A stretch of DNA of 64,000 nt from Dechloromonas agitata is5 (GTDB lineage: Bacteria; Pseudomonadota; Gammaproteobacteria; Burkholderiales; Rhodocyclaceae): contig NZ_KI912532.1 in assembly GCF_000519045.1 (NCBI RefSeq), positions 2,480,001 to 2,544,000 of the forward strand, read 5' to 3'. This document shows, piece by piece, positions 8,035 through 16,800 of the stretch. Within the stretch, counting starts at the first letter, position 1. Every line of letters begins with the position of its first letter. The notes beneath the pieces were generated by a model. That model did no database searches. It was given only the letters and a program-made list of their open reading frames with translations, and was not told the DNA's origin. A program made the position numbers and the translations under genes.

Positions 8035-8585
8035 TACAACTGCTTCCGGATGGCGGCCACGATGGCGTCGGGCGAAGCGCCCAGTTCGATGACTTGCGCC
8101 AGTTTGCCGTCGGTACCGATCACATAGGTGGAGGTCGTGTGATCGACGGCATAGCTGCCGTCGCCCTTGGCTGGTTGTTTGTTGTAGCCGGCGCCAAAGG
8201 CCTTGGCCAGGGCGGCGATTTCCTGCGGCGTGCCGGTCGCGCCGGCCATGTCGGGGTGGAAGAAGGCGGTGTATTCCTTCAGGTGCTTGACCGTGTCGCG
8301 TTCAGGATCGACAGAGATCATCAGCAACTTGACCTGGGCGCGTTCCGCCGGCTTGAGCGCCTTCAGCGCCTGGCCGCCGGCCGCCAGCGAGGCAGGGCAG
8401 ATGTCCGGGCAGTTGGTGTAACCGAAATACACCAGCAGTACCTTGCCACGCAGCTGGCGGGAATCGATAGGCCCGTCGGCCGTTTGCAGCAGGAAATCCG
8501 CGCCGGCCGGTAGCTTCGGGTCGCGCCCCGGCTGGCAGCCAAGCAGGCAGGCCACGACAAGGCCGATCAGGGAGAGTCTTTTCAT
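8034..8585 (-). CDS. SCO1/SenC/PrrC-type copper chaperone lipoprotein
   Basis: The 183-aa product has a lipobox (ACLLGC, Cys17) and a thioredoxin-like fold with the Sco motif TNCPDICP (Cys59, Cys63) and the distal histidine in VDHTT (His149), the three residues that bind copper in Sco proteins. Sco proteins deliver Cu to the CuA centre of cytochrome oxidase or sense redox state in the periplasm. It is the first gene of the overlapping operon. A strong terminator-like hairpin ends only 9 bp before its start codon, so expression may depend on read-through or on a promoter I cannot place. Confidence 0.93.
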   Translation of the reverse strand: MKRLSLIGLVVACLLGCQPGRDPKLPAGADFLLQTADGPIDSRQLRGKVLLVYFGYTNCPDICPASLAAGGQALKALKPAERAQVKLLMISVDPERDTVKHLKEYTAFFHPDMAGATGTPQEIAALAKAFGAGYNKQPAKGDGSYAVDHTTSTYVIGTDGKLAQVIELGASPDAIVAAIRKQL

Positions 8586-8594
8586 GTTCCGGGG

Positions 8595-8624
8595 AAAAAA
8601 ACAGGCAGACTGCGAGTCTGCCTG
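8595..8624 (-). terminator. Rho-independent terminator or attenuator upstream of sco
   Basis: On the minus strand a perfect 10-bp stem (CAGGCAGACT/AGTCTGCCTG, loop of 3) is followed by seven Ts. It lies after the 58-aa gene and immediately before the sco ribosome-binding site. Confidence 0.85.
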
Positions 8625-8652
8625 TGGGGCCGGAATCAGGCTAGCATCTGGG

Positions 8653-8829
8653 TCAAAAACGATTGGCTGCTCGCATCAGGGCGCCGCGCAGGGCGATGGT
8701 GACGCTGGAACCAAGACCGACGCGCTGGGCAACCGCAGGCAGGATGATCAGCGAGGCCAGGGCAAAGCCCGCGCCGAGCAGCAAGGAAGCCATTTCCGGC
8801 TGGTTCTGGGTTTGCGGTTTCTGGTTCAT
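8653..8829 (-). CDS. 58-aa single-helix membrane protein
   Basis: An ATG at 8829 is preceded by GGGAG at a suitable distance. The product starts with a polar Gln/Pro-rich stretch (MNQKPQTQNQPEM), then a hydrophobic helix (about 14-34, ASLLLGAGFALASLIILPAV) and a short basic tail. It is followed by the terminator before sco and reads from the same intergenic region as the divergent sirtuin gene. No family recognised. The good ribosome-binding site, membrane-helix composition and terminator support a real small gene. Confidence 0.65.
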   Translation of the reverse strand: MNQKPQTQNQPEMASLLLGAGFALASLIILPAVAQRVGLGSSVTIALRGALMRAANRF

Positions 8830-8850
8830 GGCATTCTCCCTTACGCTTTT

Positions 8851-8865
8851 TCGGTATCGTACCGA
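8851..8865. promoter_or_regulatory. Palindrome in divergent promoter region (TCGGTA-N3-TACCGA)
   Basis: A perfect inverted repeat with 6-bp arms and a 3-bp spacer lies 21 bp upstream of the 58-aa gene start. Possible operator; the regulator is unknown. Confidence 0.4.
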
Positions 8866-8884
8866 TTATTGTTGTAGAGCAGGA

Positions 8885-8901
8885 TGCGACATATTGTCGC
8901 A
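8885..8901. promoter_or_regulatory. Palindrome in divergent promoter region (TGCGACA-N3-TGTCGCA)
   Basis: A perfect inverted repeat with 7-bp arms and a 3-bp spacer sits between the minus-strand copper region and the plus-strand sirtuin gene. A further inverted repeat, CTACCC/GGGTAG, lies at 8915-8932. These are candidate operators; the odd spacing does not fit the usual FNR or CRP site. Confidence 0.45.
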
Positions 8902-9032
8902 CCGTGACGCACCCCTACCCTGATTGGGGTAGCGTCGATCCGCTCATTCGCATCATTCACGTAGACGGGAACAACGGCGTCAAGGCAACCTTGATCGGCC
9001 TGTTCCCGGGTCTGGAGGAGGTCTTGCTGCAC

Positions 9033-9818
9033 ATGGACACAACGGTCGACACCGTCATCGAGGAAATCGCCTGCCAGCTGCGGCAGGCCAGGCGAGCCTT
9101 GTTCATCACCGGCGCCGGTATCTCGGCCGATTCTGGATTGCCGACCTATCGCGGTGTCGGCGGGTTGTACGACCGGGAGTTAACGGCCGAGGGCATCCGT
9201 ATCGAGGAGGCGCTCTCTGGCGAACTGTTCGCCGTTTGGCCGGAGATTACCTGGAAATACCTGATCGAGATCGAGAAGAACTGTCGCGGGGCACAGCCCA
9301 ATGCGGCACACCGGGCGATTGCCCGGCTCGAGGATCATCTGGAGCGCGTGATGGTCTTCACGCAGAACGTGGATGGCCTGCACCGTGCGGCGGGTAGTAA
9401 GGATGTCGTCGAGATTCATGGCAACCTGCAGGAGCTGACTTGCACGGTCTGTGCGCATCGGGAGACCGCCGGCGACCTGACGGGGCGGGAGATTCCACCG
9501 CGCTGCCCGGCCTGCCGGGGCATCCTGCGTCCGAATGTCGTCCTGTTCGGCGAGGCTTTGCCGAACGACGAGATGGAGCGCTTCATTGCGGCATTCCAGG
9601 AGGGCTTCGACATCGTTTTCAGCATTGGTACGTCGAGCGTTTTTCCCTACATCGTTGAGCCGATGATTGTGGCTGCCAACCAAGGGATACCGACGGTCGA
9701 GATCAATCCGGCACGCACGCAACTGAGCGATATCGTCGATTTCTATGTGCCGCTCGGGGCAGCGGATGCGATGAGCCGCCTCCTCGAGGCGCTGGGCCTG
9801 GATGCGGTGGATTCCTGA
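9033..9818 (+). CDS. SIR2-family NAD-dependent protein deacylase
   Basis: The 261-aa sirtuin removes acyl groups from lysines using NAD+. Visible motifs: GAGISADSGLPTYRG near residue 27 (NAD binding), TQNVDGLH and the catalytic His in EIHGN, a zinc site of two CxxC pairs (CTVC and CPAC), and GTSSVFPY for nicotinamide/NAD contacts. The ATG at 9033 follows a GGAGGAGG stretch 11 bp upstream and fits the family N terminus; an upstream in-frame start at 8904 would add 43 residues unlike the family and cross the promoter region. It is a single gene, divergent from the 58-aa membrane protein gene. Confidence 0.92.
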   Translation: MDTTVDTVIEEIACQLRQARRALFITGAGISADSGLPTYRGVGGLYDRELTAEGIRIEEALSGELFAVWPEITWKYLIEIEKNCRGAQPNAAHRAIARLEDHLERVMVFTQNVDGLHRAAGSKDVVEIHGNLQELTCTVCAHRETAGDLTGREIPPRCPACRGILRPNVVLFGEALPNDEMERFIAAFQEGFDIVFSIGTSSVFPYIVEPMIVAANQGIPTVEINPARTQLSDIVDFYVPLGAADAMSRLLEALGLDAVDS

Positions 9819-9846
9819 GTTCAGGTGGTGTGTTATTGAATTGAAA

Positions 9847-9861
9847 TTGTGCAATGCACAA
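9847..9861. promoter_or_regulatory. 15-bp palindrome upstream of the phasin promoter
   Basis: TTGTGCA-A-TGCACAA is a perfect palindrome ending 6 bp before the -35 element. TGC/GCA-rich elements recur just after the -10 (CTGC at 9905, CTGCAG at 9923). PhaR repressors that control phasin genes bind TGC/GCA-rich repeats, so this is a candidate PhaR operator. Confidence 0.5.
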
Positions 9862-9867
9862 AATAAC

Positions 9868-9895
9868 TTGACATCCGGGTTGCGGTGGATAGAAT
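9868..9895 (+). promoter_or_regulatory. Sigma-70-type promoter for the phasin gene
   Basis: TTGACA (9868-9873) and TAGAAT (9890-9895) are separated by 16 bp and lie about 70 bp upstream of the phasin start. Confidence 0.7.
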
Positions 9896-9961
9896 TTGAT
9901 CATGCTGCGGTGCAACATTGGGCTGCAGAAAATAGATTACCCCAACCCCAGGAGAAGCGCC

Positions 9962-10519
9962 ATGTATACCAAACCCGAAGATTTCGCCAAGTCCGGCTTC
10001 AATTTCGCCCTGTTCTACGCCAACACCACCTTCGACGGCATCGAGCGTCTGGCCCTGCTGAACCTGGCCGCCGCCCGTTCGGTTTTCGAAGCTGCCATGT
10101 CCAACCTGAACACCCTGCTGGGTGCCAAGGACGTCCAGTCCTTCGTCGCCATCCAGAAGGAACTGGCCGCGCCGTCCATCGAGAAGGGCATGGAATACTC
10201 GCGTAACGTGATCGCCATCGCTTCCGAGACCAAGGACAAGATCGCCAAGGAAGTCGAATCCCAGGTTGCCGAAACCAACGCCAAGGTCTCCGGCCTGGTC
10301 GAGAAGGCCTTGGAATCCGCTCCGGTCGGTTCGGAAGCTGCCGTTGCTGCTGTCAAGAGCGCCATCAAGACCGCGAACGAAGCCTACGAAGGCCTGAACA
10401 AGGCTGCCAAGCAGGCTGCCGAAGTGGCCGAAGCGAGCGTTGCCGCTGCGACCAGTGCCACCCTGAAAGCCGCCAACGTCGTCGCCGTGCCGAAGACCGC
10501 CGCCAAGAAGGCTGCCTAA
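9962..10519 (+). CDS. phaP: Phasin family polyhydroxyalkanoate granule protein
   Basis: The 185-aa product has the phasin layout: an N-terminal segment that associates with granules (FAKSGFNFALFYANTTFDGIE), a long amphipathic alpha-helical region and an Ala/Lys-rich C-terminal tail (PKTAAKKAA). Phasins coat PHA storage granules and set granule size. The ATG at 9962 has AGGAGAAG just upstream, a clear promoter, an operator-like palindrome and a strong terminator, so this is a single-gene unit. Codon use is highly biased (GCC, AAG, GAA dominate), consistent with strong expression. Confidence 0.9.
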   Translation: MYTKPEDFAKSGFNFALFYANTTFDGIERLALLNLAAARSVFEAAMSNLNTLLGAKDVQSFVAIQKELAAPSIEKGMEYSRNVIAIASETKDKIAKEVESQVAETNAKVSGLVEKALESAPVGSEAAVAAVKSAIKTANEAYEGLNKAAKQAAEVAEASVAAATSATLKAANVVAVPKTAAKKAA

Positions 10520-10554
10520 ATCGCCCATTCGGGAGCGGTTCGCCGCTCGCCGTC

Positions 10555-10585
10555 AAAAAGCCCTTGGCGACCCCAAGGGCTTTTT
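10555..10585 (+). terminator. Terminator after the phasin gene
   Basis: A perfect 9-bp stem AGCCCTTGG/CCAAGGGCT with a 5-base loop is followed by a T run; the preceding A run makes it usable on both strands. Confidence 0.88.
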
Positions 10586-10614
10586 CATTGCAGAACACTG
10601 ACAAGGAGATTGCC

Positions 10615-10794
10615 ATGCCCCATACGCACGCCCACAGCAAAGCCGAAGCCATTCATGAGGCCATCGAACATTTCGCGGAAGAACACCATCACCAGCCCGA
10701 CGCGCACGAAAAGGCCCGCCTGGTTTCAGATGCCATCAAGGAATGGGAACACGAGGAAGTGGAGAGCATGCACGAGGGCGGCAAGGCGGCCTGA
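10615..10794 (+). CDS. 59-aa histidine- and acid-rich protein
   Basis: The product carries 10 histidines in 59 residues (HTHAH, IEHFAEEHHH, DAHEKA) and many Glu residues, with no signal peptide or membrane helix. AAGGAG lies 7 bp upstream of the ATG and a terminator follows, so it is a separate small transcription unit or read-through product after the phasin gene. The composition suggests a metal-binding or buffering helical protein, but no family is recognised. Confidence 0.7.
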   Translation: MPHTHAHSKAEAIHEAIEHFAEEHHHQPDAHEKARLVSDAIKEWEHEEVESMHEGGKAA

Positions 10795-10814
10795 ATTCAC
10801 CGTGTTTTCATGAA

Positions 10815-10850
10815 AGAGCCGAGGCACATGACCTCGGCTCTTGGGTTTTT
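10815..10850 (+). terminator. Terminator after the His-rich gene
   Basis: A perfect 10-bp stem AGAGCCGAGG/CCTCGGCTCT with a 7-base loop is followed by TGGGTTTTT. It lies between the His-rich gene and the convergent parC. Confidence 0.88.
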
Positions 10851-10864
10851 GGCGGCAGGCCGCC

Positions 10865-13279
10865 TTATTTGCGCGGCGTCTTGACCGGCTTGCCCTTGCT
10901 GCCGCGATTGCCGCGGCAATTATCCAGGCGTTCCCCCTTCAATTTGCCCGCGACCCCGTCGATGACGGGAATGATCTCATCCAGCGCCGTCTTGCCCGGT
11001 GTCGCGTCGATCAGCTTGAGGCCGCGGCCCTTCGCCAGCTGGCGGATTTCGTCGAGCGCAAAGACCAGGGCACGGCCGTCCCTGGTGAATACCGCGATGT
11101 CACCGGTGGCCGGAGCCGGCTGGAAGATGGCCGGGGCTTCGCCGTCGTCGAGCGTCAGGAAAGCCTTGCCGGCCTTGCCGCGCGAGACGAAGTCCTCGCC
11201 CTTGACGCGGAAGCCATAGCCGCCTTCGCCGGCTACCAGGTACAGCTTGTCGGCCGATACGGCCTGCGCCAGGCAGAGCTTGCCGCCATCCTGGAAATCG
11301 ACCAGCGAGGTGGCCGGCACGCCATCGCCCTTGCCACCCGGCAGGTCGGCGGCGGGAATGGAATAGGCGCGGCCCTGGTGGTCGAGCAGGATCAGGTGGT
11401 CCACGGTCCGGCAGGGCAGGCAGGCGAGCAGGCTGTCCCCGGAGCGGAAGCTGAGCTGGGTCGGATCGACGTTATGGCCGGAGCGCGAACGCAGCCAGCC
11501 GTGTTTCGAGACGATGAGCGTGGTTGGCTCGTCGGGGATCGACAGGCTCTTGGTATCGGACAAGGTGACCTTGGCGTCGGCCTCGATCAGCGTCCGGCGG
11601 TCGTCGCCGTATTTCTTCGCATCCGCCTCGATTTCGGCGGCGACGCAGGCGCGCAGGGCTTCCTCGGAATCGAGCAGGGTGTTCAGCCCGGCCGCTTCCT
11701 CGCGCAGCTTGGCCAATTCCTCGCCGATCTTGAGGCCTTCCAGGCGGGCCAGCTGGCGCAGGCGGATTTCGAGGATGTCTTCGGCCTGGATGTCGCTCAG
11801 CTTGAAGGCGGCGATCAGGTCGGCCTTTGGGTCGTCCGATTCGCGGATGACCTTGATGACCTTGTCGATGTCGAGCAGGATCGCCTGCCGGCCTTCGAGG
11901 ATGTGGATGCGCTTTTCGGCGGCGCTCAGGCGGTGGCGGGTGCGGCGCTCGACGGTGGTCAGCCGGAAACGGCTCCACTCGGCGATGATCGAATAAAGCG
12001 AGGCCTGGCGCGGCGCCCCGGCGACGCCGAGCACGGTGAGGTTGATCGGCGCGTTGGTTTCCAGGCTGGTGTGGGCGAGCAGCAGGCGGACCAGGTCGTC
12101 CTGGCCCTGGCGCGACGAAGCGGGTTCGATGACCAGGCGGACGTCGTGTTCCTTGCCCGATTCGTCGCGCACGCCGGATTCCGAAATGGCGGAGAGGAAG
12201 GCGGCCTTGAGATTGAGCTGTTCCGGCGTGAACACCTTCTTGCCGGCCTTTTCCTTGGCCACCGGGTTGGAGCAGGCTTCGATTTCCGACATCACCGTGG
12301 CGGTCGATACGCCGGGCGGCAGTTCGGTGATGACCAGGCGCCACTGGCCGCGGGCCAGCGGTTCGATCTTCCATTTGGCGCGGACGCGCAGGCTGCCGCG
12401 GCCAGTGCGATAGGTGGCGGCGATTTCCTCGGCCGACGAGATGATCTGCGCGCCGCCCGGGTAGTCGGGGCCGGGGATCATGGCCAGCACGTCGTCCTCG
12501 CTGGTTGCCGGGTTGCGGACCAGGGCCGCGGCGGCACAGGCCACTTCGCGCAGGTTGTGCGACGGGATTTCAGTCGCCATGCCGACTGCGATACCCGAGG
12601 CACCGTTGAGCAGGCAGAAGGGCAGGCGGGCCGGCAGCAGGCAGGGTTCGTCGTTGACGCCGTCGTAGTTTGGCTTCCAGTCGATGGTGCCTTCGTCGAG
12701 TTCGGCGAGCAGCAGTTCGGCGATCGGCGTCAGGCGGGCTTCCGTGTAGCGCATGGCGGCGGCGTTGTCGCCGTCGCGCGAGCCGAAGTTGCCCTGGCCG
12801 TCGACCACCGGGTAGCGCAGGCTCCAGTCCTGCGCCATGCGGACCATCGCGTCGTATACCGACGAGTCGCCGTGTGGGTGGTACTTGCCGATCACGTCGC
12901 CGACGACGCGGGCCGATTTGACATGCTTCGGGCTCTTGTACAGGCCCATGCGGTGCATGGCGTACAGGATGCGGCGCTGCACGGGCTTCTGGCCGTCGGC
13001 CACCGAGGGCAGGGCGCGGCCGGTGACGACGCTCATCGCGTATTCGAGATAGCGGCGGGCGGCATAGTCGGCGGGCGGCGGAATGTCGTCGGCCGGGCCG
13101 CTGGCAGCCGGGGGGAGGGGGGGCAGCGCGCCGGCATCGTCCGCTTCGGCGTGCCCCGCACTCCCGGCTGGTGTTGCGGCTGGCGCCACGTCAATGGCGC
13201 TGGGTGTCACGGCAGGCGCCGTTTCAGCGGCAGTTTCGGCTTCCGCGGGGGCGGTGAACAGATCGGGTTGGTCGCTCAT
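10865..13279 (-). CDS. parC: DNA topoisomerase IV subunit A
   Basis: The 804-aa subunit breaks and rejoins DNA to decatenate replicated chromosomes. The breakage-reunion domain shows [12 protein letters not shown] and [16 protein letters not shown] (the quinolone-pocket region) and the catalytic tyrosine in AMRYTEARL; the C-terminal part has beta-pinwheel repeats and ends in a basic Gly/Lys-rich tail. The N terminus is extended by an Ala/Pro/Glu-rich, probably disordered stretch of about 65 residues. ParC rather than GyrA is supported by the degenerate C-terminal blades, lack of a clear GyrA box, and parE in the same window. The ATG at 13279 is preferred over a TTG at 13285. parE is 13 kb away, so the two are not in one operon. 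Confidence 0.93.
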   Translation of the reverse strand: MSDQPDLFTAPAEAETAAETAPAVTPSAIDVAPAATPAGSAGHAEADDAGALPPLPPAASGPADDIPPPADYAARRYLEYAMSVVTGRALPSVADGQKPVQRRILYAMHRMGLYKSPKHVKSARVVGDVIGKYHPHGDSSVYDAMVRMAQDWSLRYPVVDGQGNFGSRDGDNAAAMRYTEARLTPIAELLLAELDEGTIDWKPNYDGVNDEPCLLPARLPFCLLNGASGIAVGMATEIPSHNLREVACAAAALVRNPATSEDDVLAMIPGPDYPGGAQIISSAEEIAATYRTGRGSLRVRAKWKIEPLARGQWRLVITELPPGVSTATVMSEIEACSNPVAKEKAGKKVFTPEQLNLKAAFLSAISESGVRDESGKEHDVRLVIEPASSRQGQDDLVRLLLAHTSLETNAPINLTVLGVAGAPRQASLYSIIAEWSRFRLTTVERRTRHRLSAAEKRIHILEGRQAILLDIDKVIKVIRESDDPKADLIAAFKLSDIQAEDILEIRLRQLARLEGLKIGEELAKLREEAAGLNTLLDSEEALRACVAAEIEADAKKYGDDRRTLIEADAKVTLSDTKSLSIPDEPTTLIVSKHGWLRSRSGHNVDPTQLSFRSGDSLLACLPCRTVDHLILLDHQGRAYSIPAADLPGGKGDGVPATSLVDFQDGGKLCLAQAVSADKLYLVAGEGGYGFRVKGEDFVSRGKAGKAFLTLDDGEAPAIFQPAPATGDIAVFTRDGRALVFALDEIRQLAKGRGLKLIDATPGKTALDEIIPVIDGVAGKLKGERLDNCRGNRGSKGKPVKTPRK

Positions 13280-13482
13280 GGTCAATGCAAAAAATCAGGC
13301 AGGGCGCGATGTTACTCGAACTTCGCTGCCTGGCGTGGTGATGGTCCCATCCGTTCAGGGCCAGGCGGCGGCCTGCGGGTTATTCCCAAACCGTACGGCC
13401 GGTGGTTGGCGATAAAATGCACCCCTTTCGTCACTTTCGCCGGGGCGGCCGGCCGCGGCCTCGAGCATTCACCGGAGACATC

Positions 13483-14835
13483 ATGGAACAGACGTCCGTC
13501 CGCACCCACTGGTCCAGCCGCTGGGCCTTCATGCTGGTTACCATCGGTTCGGCAGTCGGGCTGGGCAACATCTGGAAATTTCCCTTCATGACCGGAACGA
13601 ATGGCGGCAGCGCCTTTGTGCTGGTTTACCTGGCGTGCATTGCCGCTATCGGGGTGCCTTTGCTGATGGCGGAGAGCATGCTCGGCCGCCGGGGACAGAG
13701 CAATCCGGTCGGCACCATGCGCAGTCTGGCCGACGAGGCCGGGGCGAGCCGGGCTTGGCAGGTCATCGGGCTGATCGGCATTCTCGGATCGGTGCTCATC
13801 CTTTCCTTCTACAGCGTGGTGGCCGGCTGGGTGCTGGACTACACGCTACGCGCGGTCGAGGGCTTTCAGGGGATGGACAAGGCGGCGCTGGGCGCGGCTT
13901 TTGGTGATCTTCTGGCCAGCCCGGGACGCTTGATCCTGTGGCACAGCCTGTTCATGGTGCTGTCGGCCGGTGTCGTGCTGGGCGGGGTGACCGGCGGCAT
14001 CGAACGGGCGAACAAGATCATGATGCCGGCGCTTTTCGCCATCCTGCTCGTGCTGCTCGGCTATGGTGCGGTTGCCGCCGACCTGTCGGCGGCCTTCCGT
14101 TTCCTGTTCCACTTCGAGCCGCAGGCGATCAGCGGCAAGGTCGTGCTGGCCGCCATGGGCCACGCCTTCTTCACGCTCAGCCTGGGCATGGGTGCGATTA
14201 TCACGTATGGCTCCTACCTCGGGCGGGAGGTGTCGATTCCGCGCACCAGCCTGGTCATTGCCGGGGCCGATACCCTGGTGGCCTTGCTCGCCGGGCTGTC
14301 GATCTTTTCTTTCGTGTTCGCCCAGGGGCTGGAACCGGCCGCTGGTCCGGGCCTGATCCTGCAGACGCTGCCGCTGGCTTTTGCCGGCATGCCGGGCGGC
14401 CACGTGATCGGTGTACTGTTTTTCGTGCTCGTCGTTTTTGCTGCCTGGACCTCGGCCATTTCGCTGATCGAGCCGGCCACGTCGTGGCTGGTCGAGCATC
14501 TCGGCTGGTCGCGCCGCGCCGCCGTGCTCAGCCTGGCCGGGCTGATCTGGCTGTTGGGCATTGCCGTGGCGCTCTCCTTCAATGCCTGGGAGGGGTTCAA
14601 GATCTTCGGACTGGGGCTGTTCGACCTGTTCGATGCGCTGACCAGCAAGTTCCTGATGCCGGTCGCCGGCCTGCTGATTGCCGTGTTCACCGCCTGGGTC
14701 ATGAAGCGCGAGCATGTCCGGGAGGAAATCGGCCTCAGCGGCGGAGCCTTCGCCCTGTGGTTCACCGTGGTGCGCTACGTCTCCCCGGTCGCCATCCTGC
14801 TCATCTTCCTGCACGTGATCGGCCTGCTTGGCTGA
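13483..14835 (+). CDS. Neurotransmitter:sodium symporter (NSS) family transporter
   Basis: The 450-aa protein has about twelve membrane helices. TM1 carries the family's GSAVGLGNIWKFPFMTGTNG segment, whose unwound centre binds Na+ and substrate in LeuT and MhsT. It should import an amino acid with sodium. GGAG lies 7 bp before the ATG at 13483; upstream in-frame codons do not resemble the family. It is divergent from parC and convergent with the kinase gene, so it is probably a single unit. The substrate cannot be read from the sequence. Confidence 0.9.
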   Translation: MEQTSVRTHWSSRWAFMLVTIGSAVGLGNIWKFPFMTGTNGGSAFVLVYLACIAAIGVPLLMAESMLGRRGQSNPVGTMRSLADEAGASRAWQVIGLIGILGSVLILSFYSVVAGWVLDYTLRAVEGFQGMDKAALGAAFGDLLASPGRLILWHSLFMVLSAGVVLGGVTGGIERANKIMMPALFAILLVLLGYGAVAADLSAAFRFLFHFEPQAISGKVVLAAMGHAFFTLSLGMGAIITYGSYLGREVSIPRTSLVIAGADTLVALLAGLSIFSFVFAQGLEPAAGPGLILQTLPLAFAGMPGGHVIGVLFFVLVVFAAWTSAISLIEPATSWLVEHLGWSRRAAVLSLAGLIWLLGIAVALSFNAWEGFKIFGLGLFDLFDALTSKFLMPVAGLLIAVFTAWVMKREHVREEIGLSGGAFALWFTVVRYVSPVAILLIFLHVIGLLG

Positions 14836-14847
14836 GGCGCCCGCTAT

Positions 14848-16791
14848 TCAGCCGCCGCTGTTCGCGTAGGTGGCGATCAGTGCCTTGAATTGCGCGGCCT
14901 GGATGGGCTTGCCGATGAAATCGTCCATGCCGGCGGCGCGACAGGTCTCGCGGTCGCTGTCCAGGACATTGGCGGTCATCGCGATGATTGGACAGTGCGG
15001 CCGGCCATGCAGCCGTTCAAATTCGCGAATCCGCTGGCTGGCCTCGACGCCGCCCATCACCGGCATTTGCATGTCCATCAGGATCAGGTCGAAATGCTGG
15101 CTGGCGACTTTCTCCAGTGCCTCGCCGCCGTGTTGGGCGACCATCACGCGGTGGCCGTCGCTGGCGAGCAAGTGATTGGCGATCATCTGGTTGATCCGGT
15201 TGTCCTCGACCAGCAGGATGTCCAGGGCTCGCCTCGCGGGGGGACTCGCCATGGCAAGCGGACTGGCTTCCGCGGCGATCCGGCCTACCGGCAGGTCGAG
15301 ATCAATGAAGAAAGTGCTGCCTTCGCCGAGTGTGGATTCGACCCAGATCCGCCCACCCATCAGCGTGACCAGGCGCTCGCAGATCGACAGGCCGAGCCCG
15401 GTGCCGCCGTAGCGGCGGGTGGTCGAACTGTCGGCCTGGGTAAACGCGTCGAAGACATGGCTGAGCTTGTCGGCAGGGATGCCGATGCCGGTGTCGCAGA
15501 CGGCGAGGCGCAAACGGCAGCGGCCGGGCGAGCTGTCTGGCAGGCGGCTGGCGGATAGCGTGATGCTTCCCCGTTCGGTGAATTTGACGGCATTGCCGGT
15601 CAGGTTGATCAGGATCTGGCGCAGGCGGGCTGGATCGCCGATCAGCCAGGGCGGGACGTCGTCACCTATTTGGGTGGTCATGGCCAGCCCCTTTTCGCGT
15701 GCCTGCACCAGCACCGGTTGCCAGGCCTGTTCCAGCAATTCGTTGACAGCAAAGGGCAGGGCTTCGAGTTCGATGCGGCCCGATTCGATTTTCGAGAAGT
15801 CGAGAATATCGTTGATGACGTCGAGCAAGTGTTCGGCCGACGACTTGACGATGCTCAGGTGCTCCCGCTGTCTGGCATTCAGTGGCGTCTCGAGCAGCAG
15901 GTCGGTCATGCCGATGACGCCGTTCATCGGGGTGCGAATCTCGTGGCTCATGTTGGCCAGGAATTGCGACTTGGCGACGCTGGCGGCTTCGGCCGCTTCC
16001 TTGGCGGCGCGCAGCTTTTGCTGGGCGTTGCCGATGACGCCGAGAAAATGCCAGCTGAGGCCGGTGACGAACAGGGCGATCAGCGCAAAGAGGCCGTACT
16101 GCAGGAGCCGTAGCCTGCCCTGTTCGCGGTCGTGTTTCTCTTCCAGTTGCTGCAACTGGCTGTAGCCGGCGTGAAACAGCCGGTTGGCATTTTCGTTCAG
16201 GCGGAAGAAGAAGGAAGGAATGCTCTTGTATTGCAGGGCCAAGGCTTCCTCGACGGCTTGCAGGCAGTCGCGCCGGCCGTCGCAGGCCTCGCGCCGGTCG
16301 AGGAGTTCGATCAACTGGCTGACCCGCAGGGGAATCTGCTCGACCAGGGGGGTAATCTCGATGACCTCGAGCACGGCACCGGGGGCGCGCAGATCCGGGC
16401 GGTAGTGGAACTCGCGAATCATTTCGTCCTGGCCCTCGATATTGAGGGCCAGGCGCTTTCTGACCGAGCCGCCGCTGTGCAGGACGTCGATGTTGGCGAT
16501 CAATTCCCTGACGTCGTCGTCGATCTTCTGTGCCAGCCGGGAGCGGGCGCTGGCACTGGTCGTGGCGAGCTGGAAGAAGGAACTTTCGATGCCCTGCACG
16601 CCATTGACGATGTATTCCCCGATGGCCAGCCGCGCCCGTTCATTGCTGCTGCGTTTATTCAGCTCGGCGATCAGGTTGGTGGTGACCTCGCTGATCACGA
16701 CGATGGCGAGCAGGCCAAAGCAGAGCAGTGCCAGCAACCATAGCGTGGCGCGGCGAGTCGCGGCGGGCAGCGACAGGATTACCTTGCTCAT
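14848..16791 (-). CDS. Hybrid sensor histidine kinase with receiver domain
   Basis: The 647-aa protein has a membrane helix near 14-38, a helical periplasmic domain (about 40-230), a second helix near 235-255, a kinase core with [15 protein letters not shown] (phosphorylated His near 285), N, G1 and G2 ATP boxes ([17 protein letters not shown]), and a C-terminal receiver (about 525-640) with phospho-acceptor DMQMP. There is no HPt domain or DNA-binding partner nearby, so the phosphorelay continues elsewhere. It lies 9 bp downstream of a periplasmic binding protein gene, suggesting that protein presents the ligand, as TorT does for TorS. The periplasmic domain is similarly helical. Confidence 0.9.
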   Translation of the reverse strand: MSKVILSLPAATRRATLWLLALLCFGLLAIVVISEVTTNLIAELNKRSSNERARLAIGEYIVNGVQGIESSFFQLATTSASARSRLAQKIDDDVRELIANIDVLHSGGSVRKRLALNIEGQDEMIREFHYRPDLRAPGAVLEVIEITPLVEQIPLRVSQLIELLDRREACDGRRDCLQAVEEALALQYKSIPSFFFRLNENANRLFHAGYSQLQQLEEKHDREQGRLRLLQYGLFALIALFVTGLSWHFLGVIGNAQQKLRAAKEAAEAASVAKSQFLANMSHEIRTPMNGVIGMTDLLLETPLNARQREHLSIVKSSAEHLLDVINDILDFSKIESGRIELEALPFAVNELLEQAWQPVLVQAREKGLAMTTQIGDDVPPWLIGDPARLRQILINLTGNAVKFTERGSITLSASRLPDSSPGRCRLRLAVCDTGIGIPADKLSHVFDAFTQADSSTTRRYGGTGLGLSICERLVTLMGGRIWVESTLGEGSTFFIDLDLPVGRIAAEASPLAMASPPARRALDILLVEDNRINQMIANHLLASDGHRVMVAQHGGEALEKVASQHFDLILMDMQMPVMGGVEASQRIREFERLHGRPHCPIIAMTANVLDSDRETCRAAGMDDFIGKPIQAAQFKALIATYANSGG

Positions 16792-16800
16792 CGGGACGGC

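Noticed and set aside
10841-13591. Very long plus-strand frame opposite parC (over 900 codons)
   Set aside because: GC-rich codon bias opens the antisense frame; parC has clear topoisomerase motifs and the plus frame has none.
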